From Spirochaetaceae bacterium (GTDB taxonomy: Bacteria; Spirochaetota; Spirochaetia; DSM-27196; SLAA01), in the NCBI GenBank assembly GCA_003564775.1, contig PXEI01000274.1, forward strand, positions 1 to 12,153: a stretch of 12,153 bases of DNA. The letters are read 5' to 3'. This document shows positions 1 to 5,341 of this stretch, one piece after another. Each line of letters begins with the position of its first letter. Position 1 is the first letter of the stretch. Below the pieces are notes generated by a model. The model searched no databases and had not been told where the DNA came from. It was given only the letters and a program-made list of their open reading frames with translations. The position numbers were made by a program, and so were the translations under genes.

Positions 1-972
1 AACAACTGGTATATCCGCCGCTCGCGGCGTCGCTTCTGGAGAAGTGAGAACGACGGCGATAAAGAGCAGGCCTATGCGACCCTGTACACGGTACTCATTC
101 AACTGACGAAAATTGCGGCCCCTTTCATGCCGTTCATAACGGACGAGATTTACCGGAACCTGCGAAATGAATCCTCACCCGAGTCGGTTCATCTGTGTGA
201 CTATCCGGTGGAGAACCGAACCTTGCGCGATTTTGACCTGGAACGCAAGATGGCCGCGACCCAGAAGACGGTAGCCATGGGCCGTGCGCTGCGCAGCATG
301 CATAATCTCAAGACGCGGCAGCCCTTACGTGCTATTCATCTGGTGACCAAGGATCCGCAGGAGCACAGGGTGCTGCGTGAGATGGAGGACATCATTCGTG
401 AGGAACTCAATGTGAAGGATGTTGTGTTCCGCGAAAACGAAGAAGACCTAGTTGAGTACCAGGCTAAGGCCAACTACCGAGCGCTCGGGAAGAGCCTTGG
501 AAAAGACATGAAGAACGCAGCTGCAACCATTGAGGCTCTTTCGGCAAACGAGATCCAGAGCCTGTTACAAGGAGCCACACTCCATATTGATATTGGCAGC
601 CGCGCCATAGACATCACCCAGGACGATATCCTTGTGCAGCGCATTGAGAAAGAGTCACTCAAGGTCTTGAACGAGGGCTCGCTTACCGTTGCACTGGACT
701 CCGAGGTAACCGAGGAGTTGCGACATGAGGGGTATGTCCGTGATATTATTAGAGCGGTACAAACGCTGCGGAAAGACGCAGGCCTTGAAGTAACCGATCG
801 TATTCAGTTGTATCTGTATTCGTCGTCTGAACTCAAGGACGCGGTGGATGCATTTGAAGATTATCTGTCGGCCGAGACCCTGTCGGTTTCAGTCGAATGG
901 CAACAACGAGACAACGCAGAACGTGTCTCGGTTGGGGAGAACGAATGTTATATCGCCTTGCAAAAGGCGTAG
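1..972 (+). CDS. ileS: Isoleucyl-tRNA synthetase, C-terminal part (5' end outside window)
   Basis: Cytoplasmic enzyme that charges tRNA-Ile with isoleucine. The frame is open from base 1 and gives the last 323 residues; a full-length enzyme of this class has roughly 1,000-1,100, so about two thirds lie upstream. The first residues, NNWYIRRSRRRFW, are the hallmark at the start of the anticodon-binding helical domain in the IleRS class shared by archaea, eukaryotes and spirochaetes. APFMPFITDEIY, about 40 residues in, also belongs to this domain. The rest matches the long C-terminal extension of that class, including LRHEGYVRDIIRAVQTLRKD and the preceding VALDSEVTEEL. The stop lies 28 bp inside the following lipoprotein gene, so the two are probably cotranscribed. 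No frame defects were seen. The family call is firm; the class assignment comes from motif memory. Confidence 0.96.
   Translation, partial: NNWYIRRSRRRFWRSENDGDKEQAYATLYTVLIQLTKIAAPFMPFITDEIYRNLRNESSPESVHLCDYPVENRTLRDFDLERKMAATQKTVAMGRALRSMHNLKTRQPLRAIHLVTKDPQEHRVLREMEDIIREELNVKDVVFRENEEDLVEYQAKANYRALGKSLGKDMKNAAATIEALSANEIQSLLQGATLHIDIGSRAIDITQDDILVQRIEKESLKVLNEGSLTVALDSEVTEELRHEGYVRDIIRAVQTLRKDAGLEVTDRIQLYLYSSSELKDAVDAFEDYLSAETLSVSVEWQQRDNAERVSVGENECYIALQKA
934..939 (+). promoter_or_regulatory. Ribosome binding site that fixes the lipoprotein start
   Basis: GGGGAG lies 5 nt upstream of the ATG at 945, inside the ileS 3' end. The farther in-frame ATG at 897 has no comparable site and would put a polar stretch in front of the signal peptide, so 945 is preferred. 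Confidence 0.7.
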
Positions 973-1967
973 TACTTAGCCTTACCGCAGCGGTGCTGGC
1001 GGTCGGTTGTGCTACGCCACCGCCTACACCTGTTCCGCGCGAGCCAGCCGAACATCTTCCGGCCGGTGCGGACATGTATCTTGCCGCCGATCTCACACGC
1101 CATTATGAGTTCGTGCTTGAGGTGTTCGAAGAAGCCGAGCAACTGAGCCCCGACATGCGACGAATTCTCAGCAATACAGAGCAGCTTAGCATTGCTATGC
1201 GCACGATTCCTGGTGGTGGTCTGAGCGGACTGTATGTGGCCGGGCGCGGCACCTACCCGGTGCGGAGTTATGAGTTTGGGTTGCGCGTAATGCGTCTCTG
1301 GGAGAGGAGAGAGACTCGCATAAACGGCCAGAGATACCGCTACTGGCGCAACCGGGAGGACGGATTTGAGTTGATCTTCCTCGATGACCACACCATGTTG
1401 TTTGCCAGTGATGGGATTGAGCAGATGATAGACCCGCCTGCGCTTTCCAGCCGTTCAAGGTTGCCAGCGACATCTACCTTGGTTGCAGCCCAGTCTACAG
1501 GTCTTCAGTCTTCAGGAAGTGATGCAACCCCTCACACGGAAGTGGTTTCCGGCATGCTTGAGCGCGGGATGGGACTTTTTGTTCCGCAGCCGAGCACCCA
1601 GATGGTACAGGCCTTACCGGATCCCCGGCTGCGTGTGCCACTTGTTGAGCTGGCCTTGTATCTCTCGGAGCCGGGTGATCACATGCAACCGACTGAGGGA
1701 GAGAACGGCGCACCGGAGTTGGAGCTGTCGGGCGCCATGCGCCTGGAACGTGAACAGGATGCTCGGGTCTTCACCGTGATCGCGCGGTTGGCCGTCATTG
1801 GAGTAGCCTCCGACGCTGGCATTCCTGTACGCAGGCTCATGGAAACACTTGATATTCAACGCAATGGCACCGTAATTGGGTTCCAGGGGATACCGGTTGG
1901 AAAGGAAGTTCTGGTGCGTCGCTTGGGGGCGGTGTTGAAGCCACCTCTTGAGGAGGTAACTGAATGA
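945..1967 (+). CDS. Predicted lipoprotein of unknown function
   Basis: I do not recognise the family. From the ATG at 945 the protein has 340 residues. It starts with a short basic segment, a hydrophobic core and the lipobox LAVGC, with the lipidated Cys at residue 22. A Pro/Thr-rich linker follows (about residues 23-32). It should therefore be exported and anchored to a membrane; which membrane cannot be read from the sequence. The mature part contains PAGADMYLAADL soon after the linker, faintly like the opening of DUF3352-type periplasmic proteins, but I would not assign that. No catalytic motif is visible. The gene begins 28 bp before the ileS stop and its TGA overlaps the hisH ATG (ATGA). 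It is thus embedded in a coupled operon with cytoplasmic enzymes to which it has no obvious link. The lipoprotein nature is well supported; the role is unknown. Confidence 0.85.
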   Translation: MLYRLAKGVVLSLTAAVLAVGCATPPPTPVPREPAEHLPAGADMYLAADLTRHYEFVLEVFEEAEQLSPDMRRILSNTEQLSIAMRTIPGGGLSGLYVAGRGTYPVRSYEFGLRVMRLWERRETRINGQRYRYWRNREDGFELIFLDDHTMLFASDGIEQMIDPPALSSRSRLPATSTLVAAQSTGLQSSGSDATPHTEVVSGMLERGMGLFVPQPSTQMVQALPDPRLRVPLVELALYLSEPGDHMQPTEGENGAPELELSGAMRLEREQDARVFTVIARLAVIGVASDAGIPVRRLMETLDIQRNGTVIGFQGIPVGKEVLVRRLGAVLKPPLEEVTE

Positions 1968-2584
1968 AGGTCGGAGTGGTTGACTACGATGCAGGGAATC
2001 TCAAGAGCGTTCAAACTGCACTTGCGTACCTGGGTGTAGATCAGGTTGTGAGCGCCGATCCGGAAGAACTTCTTGCGGCAGACCGCCTTGTATTCCCGGG
2101 CGTTGGAGACGCCTCGGCAGCTATGGGCGTGCTTCGCAGTCGTGGCCTGGATTCGGTGATACGTGAGTTTGTGTCGCGCGGTGACCCTGTGCTGGGAATC
2201 TGCCTTGGTTCGCAGATTGTGCTTGAACGGTCCGAGGAAGGTAACGTTGACTGTCTTGGAATTGTTCCTGGAGTATCGGTACGCTTTCCCAAGAAACCGG
2301 GTCTCAAAGTTCCACACATGGGATGGAACCAGGTGCATTACCGAACTGGACACCCGTTGTTTCGGGGCATTCCGCAGGGGACATCGTTCTACTTCGTTCA
2401 CTCGTACTATACACAGCCTTCGCGTGCAGACCTGGTGCTCTGTGAAAGTGAGTATGGAGAAAAGTTCTGCTGCGGTTTACTTGCAGGGAATCTGGCCGCA
2501 ACGCAGTTTCATCCTGAGAAGTCCGGTGAGTTTGGCCTGAAGCTGCTCAGTAACTTTTTGTACTGGGATCCTGAACGGAACTAG
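1964..2584 (+). CDS. hisH: Imidazole glycerol phosphate synthase, glutaminase subunit HisH
   Basis: Class I glutamine amidotransferase subunit. It hydrolyses glutamine and passes ammonia to HisF in the fifth step of histidine synthesis, in the cytoplasm. The protein has 206 residues, normal for the family. It opens with VDYDAGNLKSV, has the oxyanion-strand segment FPGVGD (44-49), the nucleophile Cys80 in GICLGSQ, VPHMGWN (116-122), and the rest of the triad, His183 and Glu185, in QFHPEKS. The family usually has Met where this protein has Ser83. The start at 1964 has AGGAGG 7 nt upstream and overlaps the lipoprotein stop by ATGA, so coupled translation is likely. hisF follows 25 bp downstream, as expected for an obligate partner. 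A paralogue amidating a surface sugar is possible in principle, but no glycan genes are nearby. Confidence 0.96.
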   Translation: MKVGVVDYDAGNLKSVQTALAYLGVDQVVSADPEELLAADRLVFPGVGDASAAMGVLRSRGLDSVIREFVSRGDPVLGICLGSQIVLERSEEGNVDCLGIVPGVSVRFPKKPGLKVPHMGWNQVHYRTGHPLFRGIPQGTSFYFVHSYYTQPSRADLVLCESEYGEKFCCGLLAGNLAATQFHPEKSGEFGLKLLSNFLYWDPERN

Positions 2585-2609
2585 CGCGGTTCATCCTGAG
2601 GAGACAAAG

Positions 2610-3389
2610 ATGCTGGAAAAACGAGTTGTCATCTGCCTGGATGTTCGTGACGGAAAAACGACCAAGGGCATTAAATTTCAAGGCAACGTTGATATAGGTG
2701 ATCCGGTTGAGATGGCTCGTCTCTATTACGAGCAAGGTGTTGACGAGCTGGTATTCTACGACATCACCGCATCAAGTGAGCAACGTGGAATATTTATTGA
2801 TGTAGTTGAGCGGGTTGCCTCCCAGATCTTTGTTCCCTTCTGTGTTGGCGGAGGAATAGGCAGCGTTGAGGACATGCGTGCGGTGCTGCTTGCAGGCGCC
2901 GAGAAGGTGAGTGTAAACAGTCAGGCTGTGCTGAACCCGGGGATCATAGATGCTGGGGCCGCATCATTTGGCGCCCAGTGTATTGTGCTGGGAATGGACG
3001 CTGCTCGTGATCCGGCCATGAAAAGTGGGTATAGAGTGGTCATTAACGGGGGGCGCACACCTACGGACAAGGATGCCCTTGAATGGGCGCTTGAGGCCGA
3101 GCGTCGGGGTGCCGGGGAGATTGTACTTAACTCAATTGATGCGGACGGGACGCAAGACGGCTACGAGATTACCTTGACACGCATGATTTCCGAGGCGGTA
3201 GGAGTACCGGTGGTTGCCTCCGGTGGTGCCGGGAAGCCTGAACACCTTGCGGAGGTGCTGGGCGCAGGTAAGGCTGATGCAGCGCTTGTGGCCTCTATGG
3301 TGCACTACGGCAGTTACTCGGTAGCAGATATAAAACAGCACCTCCACGCGGCCAGGCTACCGGTACGGCTCCGGTATCGACCTGAGTAA
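2610..3389 (+). CDS. hisF: Imidazole glycerol phosphate synthase, cyclase subunit HisF
   Basis: A (beta/alpha)8-barrel enzyme that uses ammonia from HisH to convert PRFAR to imidazole glycerol phosphate and AICAR, linking histidine to purine synthesis. The protein has 259 residues, the usual length. The two catalytic aspartates are at the canonical positions, Asp11 in CLDV and Asp130 in VLGMD. Lys19 of the KG pair is present. Phosphate-binding elements are VGGGIGS (79-85) and VASGGAGKPEH near the C-terminus, and the ELVFYDITAS segment (46-55) is typical. The loop after strand 1 reads GNVDIGDPVE instead of the more common LRDAGDPVE, a variant I associate with Desulfovibrio-like and some other bacteria. 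GAGGAG at 2598-2603, 6 nt before the ATG, supports the start. No other his biosynthesis gene is in the window, so the pathway is split. Confidence 0.97.
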   Translation: MLEKRVVICLDVRDGKTTKGIKFQGNVDIGDPVEMARLYYEQGVDELVFYDITASSEQRGIFIDVVERVASQIFVPFCVGGGIGSVEDMRAVLLAGAEKVSVNSQAVLNPGIIDAGAASFGAQCIVLGMDAARDPAMKSGYRVVINGGRTPTDKDALEWALEAERRGAGEIVLNSIDADGTQDGYEITLTRMISEAVGVPVVASGGAGKPEHLAEVLGAGKADAALVASMVHYGSYSVADIKQHLHAARLPVRLRYRPE

Positions 3390-3406
3390 TCAATTCATAG
3401 TATATA

Positions 3407-3435
3407 TTGTCAATCTGATGCAGATAGGCTATATT
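3407..3435 (+). promoter_or_regulatory. Candidate sigma-70-type promoter for the fmdB-like gene
   Basis: TTGTCA (3407-3412) and TATATT (3430-3435) each match the consensus at 5 of 6 positions and are separated by exactly 17 nt. They sit in an AT-rich patch in the 96-bp gap between hisF and the fmdB-like gene. A start near 3442 would leave a leader of about 45 nt. This suggests the fmdB-like gene starts its own transcript and may drive the regulator and aroB behind it. No clear intrinsic terminator for hisF is seen in the gap. Confidence 0.6.
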
Positions 3436-3470
3436 TTTCAAGTGCAGTGACCTGGATCCTGCCTTTTTTT

Positions 3471-3476
3471 GAGGAG
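3471..3476 (+). promoter_or_regulatory. Ribosome binding site of the fmdB-like gene
   Basis: GAGGAG lies 9 nt before the ATG at 3486. It decides against the upstream in-frame ATG at 3447, which would add 13 residues not found before the conserved MPTYEY start of the family. Confidence 0.65.
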
Positions 3477-3485
3477 TACATACAC

Positions 3486-3869
3486 ATGCCTACTTATGAG
3501 TACGAATGCAGCAGCTGTGAACACCAGTTTGAGGAGTTTCAGAGCATGTCAGCCCCCGCGCTGGAGCTTTGTCCGAGTTGCGGAAAGCCGTCTTTGAGAC
3601 GACTCGTTGGGGGAGGAATAGGCATTATCTTCAAGGGCAGCGGCTTCTACGTAAACGACAGCAAAAAGAAGAGCTCTTCAAGCAATGGTGCTGGCAAATC
3701 CACCGCGACACCGGCTGCAACTTCGGCTGCGGCCGCCGGTGCATCTGGTAACGGCTCCTCGGGCGACGGCGCGAAGGGCAACGGTTCATCCGGTGCGGGG
3801 TCGTCAGGATCGTCGTCGTCAGGATCCTCAGGGACATCTGGTTCATCCAGCAAGGCGGCTTCGGCTTAG
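3486..3869 (+). CDS. FmdB-type putative regulatory zinc-ribbon protein with Ser/Gly/Ala tail
   Basis: A 127-residue protein starting MPTYEYECSSCEHQFE, the standard opening of the FmdB zinc-ribbon family. Four cysteines in two CxxC pairs (Cys8/Cys11 and Cys29/Cys32) should bind one zinc. FKGSGFYVND (about 49-58) closes the conserved domain. From about residue 59 to the end the protein is low complexity, made of a short Lys/Ser run and then Ser, Gly, Ala and Thr, with no hydrophobic segment; it is probably disordered. Many FmdB proteins end in such a tail. The family was named after a putative regulator in formamidase clusters and its real role is unclear; I would not claim a target. The tail DNA carries short direct repeats (separate entry). 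A good promoter and ribosome site lie upstream. The next gene starts 58 bp downstream on the same strand. Confidence 0.9.
   Translation: MPTYEYECSSCEHQFEEFQSMSAPALELCPSCGKPSLRRLVGGGIGIIFKGSGFYVNDSKKKSSSSNGAGKSTATPAATSAAAAGASGNGSSGDGAKGNGSSGAGSSGSSSSGSSGTSGSSSKAASA
3802..3826 (+). repeat. Short direct repeat in the fmdB tail
   Basis: CGTCAGGATC occurs at 3802-3811 and again at 3817-3826, a 15-bp period, with CGTCGTCGTC between. Nearby segments encoding Ser-Ser-Gly are degenerate copies. The period is a multiple of three, so copy-number change would alter tail length without shifting the frame. Confidence 0.6.
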
Positions 3870-3884
3870 CAAGCACCGTTCATG

Positions 3885-3901
3885 CCCTTTAAGGTAAAGG
3901 G
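3885..3901. promoter_or_regulatory. Inverted repeat upstream of the ArsR-type regulator gene
   Basis: CCCTTT (3885-3890) and AAAGGG (3896-3901) form a perfect 6-bp inverted repeat around AAGGT, 27 nt before the regulator start. No T-run follows, so it is a poor intrinsic terminator. An autoregulatory operator is an alternative, since ArsR-family proteins usually bind imperfect palindromes near their own start. No convincing promoter elements surround it. Function is inferred only. Confidence 0.3.
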
Positions 3902-3927
3902 GTGAAGGATATTGAGGTAGGTAGCGA

Positions 3928-4299
3928 ATGAATACGGCAGCGCGAACTATTGCTCCTCAGAAAGCAATGTCGGACTATGCACAAAAGCTCAAGGTTTGCG
4001 GACATCCGCTGCGGCTTGCGTTGCTATGTACCATTGCACACCAGAATGATCTCTGTGTATCTGAGTTGTGGGAGTGTGTCGACCAACCTCAGCCGGTAGT
4101 TTCACAGCACTTGGCGGTGCTCAAGGAAAAAGGACTGGTGAAGTCGGAAGTGCAGGGCAACAAGCGCATCTACTCAATTGCCGACCCTTTTGTGAAGCAG
4201 ATGATAGATCTCATGGAACAGGATCACCGCGCCAAACACCCTGCAACCGCGTTGGCCCCAGCTGCCTATACTTCCCATAAATCTCCCGACTCCGTATAG
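3928..4299 (+). CDS. ArsR/SmtB-type winged-helix transcriptional regulator
   Basis: A 123-residue DNA-binding protein. KVCGHPLRLALL (about 22-33) is the usual first helix of the ArsR fold. DLCVSELWECV (41-51) corresponds to the metal-box helix, QPQPVVSQHLAVLKEKGL (53-70) is the recognition helix, and KSEVQGNKRIYSIAD (72-86) is the wing. The classical arsenic/cadmium box has two cysteines (CVC); here the second is Ser45. Cysteines remain at 24, 34, 43 and 50, so thiol or metal sensing is possible but not shown. The last 20 or so residues are non-conserved and Ala/Pro/Ser-rich. GAGG at 3914-3917 and AGG at 3919-3921 precede the ATG; Met14 is an alternative start. No metal efflux or resistance gene is adjacent. 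aroB starts 7 bp after the stop, so the two are probably cotranscribed. Confidence 0.88.
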   Translation: MNTAARTIAPQKAMSDYAQKLKVCGHPLRLALLCTIAHQNDLCVSELWECVDQPQPVVSQHLAVLKEKGLVKSEVQGNKRIYSIADPFVKQMIDLMEQDHRAKHPATALAPAAYTSHKSPDSV

Positions 4300-4306
4300 T
4301 CTGGGA

Positions 4307-5341
4307 ATGAACGCAGACAAACGCTGTTTCACTCTTGGTAGCTTCTCTTCAGATGTCGTCTTCTACGACTCCGAGTCCCCCTTGAATATTCCGAACGCCT
4401 CGTTGGTTGTATGCGACGTGAACACCGAGCATATAGTTGAGGCCTGCGGTGGCGCGGCTGAAGCCCCGCGCATTGTACTGGCTCCCGGTGAGGCAGAGAA
4501 GTCCTTGCCGGTACTCGAGTCTATTCTGAGTACCGCGGTCAAGGGCGGATTGTCGCGCGGTGACACCATTCTAGGTGTTGGCGGGGGCGTCATTACCGAC
4601 CTTGTTGGCTTTGCGGCCTCGGTCTATATGCGTGGCTGTCGGCTGGTGCTGGCGCCGACCTCGCTCCTGGCAATGGTTGACGCGGCATTTGGTGGCAAGA
4701 CCGGCGTAAACTTTGCTGGCTACAAAAACATGGTTGGCACCTTTTACCCGGCTGCCGAGGTGCATGTAGCACCCTCTGTTCTATCCTCTCTGCCGGAAGT
4801 TGAGTTCCGTAGCGGGCTTGGTGAGACAATTAAGAATGCTCTGTTGGGAGATGAAGGCCTGGTTGAGCTGCTGGAGCGTGAACGCGACGCTATTGAAGCG
4901 CGGAACCCGGAGATTCTGGGTGAAGTCATTCGTCGCGGATTGCTGGTGAAGTGCCGTATTGTGGAACAGGACCTGACCGAGACCGGAATCCGCGCCCACC
5001 TCAACCTGGGCCATACCTTTGCGCATGCACTGGAGTCGGTTGCAGGGTTTGGAGTTTGGACACACGGCGAGGCGGTGGCCTGGGGTACGGTAAAGGCCGC
5101 GAAACTGGGTGAGTTATTGGGAGTTACTCCGGCGTCGTACCGAAAACGCGTAGAGCAGCTCTTTGCTGGCTACGGCTTCAGGCTCCAGGCCGAGGCCCCG
5201 CATGAGCGCCTCATAGAGGCCATGTGGCATGACAAAAAGCTTAAGGACGGGCGGCTCTACTTTGTGCTTCAGTCCGGCGTTGGCCAAACGCAGCTAGTTC
5301 CGGTGGAACCGGAAACCCTGCGTGAGGTACTGCAAGATTAA
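4307..5341 (+). CDS. aroB: 3-Dehydroquinate synthase
   Basis: Converts DAHP to 3-dehydroquinate, the second step of the shikimate pathway, in the cytoplasm, using NAD and a divalent metal. The protein has 344 residues, close to the usual 340-370. NAD-binding glycines are in GVGGGVITDLVGF (90-102). The substrate region includes LAPTSLLAMVDAAFGGKTGVN (115-135) and KNMVGTFY (140-147). The likely metal ligands are Glu173 in SGLGE, His236 in HLNLGH and His253 in WTHGEAV. HDKKLKDG (308-315) is the conserved C-terminal motif. The start has only GGGA directly against the ATG and no properly spaced ribosome site; with the regulator stop 7 bp upstream, reinitiation is likely. The 3' end overlaps the helicase gene tail to tail by 4 bp. 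No other aromatic-pathway gene is nearby. Confidence 0.96.
   Translation: MNADKRCFTLGSFSSDVVFYDSESPLNIPNASLVVCDVNTEHIVEACGGAAEAPRIVLAPGEAEKSLPVLESILSTAVKGGLSRGDTILGVGGGVITDLVGFAASVYMRGCRLVLAPTSLLAMVDAAFGGKTGVNFAGYKNMVGTFYPAAEVHVAPSVLSSLPEVEFRSGLGETIKNALLGDEGLVELLERERDAIEARNPEILGEVIRRGLLVKCRIVEQDLTETGIRAHLNLGHTFAHALESVAGFGVWTHGEAVAWGTVKAAKLGELLGVTPASYRKRVEQLFAGYGFRLQAEAPHERLIEAMWHDKKLKDGRLYFVLQSGVGQTQLVPVEPETLREVLQD
5277..5314. other. Two adjacent hairpins at the aroB/helicase convergent end
   Basis: GCGTT-GGCCA-AACGC (5277-5291) and TTCCGGT-GGA-ACCGGAA (5298-5314) are perfect inverted repeats with stems of 5 and 7 bp. They lie in the aroB 3' coding region, 24-61 nt beyond the helicase stop. 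Neither is followed by a T-run on either strand. They could slow or protect transcript ends where there is no intergenic space, or be chance repeats. Confidence 0.3.

Noticed and set aside
1856..2401. A 181-residue antisense open frame across hisH
   Set aside because: No family resemblance and no ribosome site; hisH on the other strand has all catalytic motifs.
3631..3897. Several overlapping open frames on both strands in the fmdB tail
   Set aside because: They are by-products of the GC-rich, repeat-like tail DNA. Their translations are simple Pro/Arg/Asp runs without start signals.
3885..3901. Intrinsic terminator after the fmdB-like gene
   Set aside because: The 6-bp hairpin has no T-run after it; kept only as a low-confidence inverted repeat.
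3928..5341. An arsenic or metal resistance operon
   Set aside because: Apart from the ArsR-type regulator no efflux, reductase or metallochaperone gene is present.
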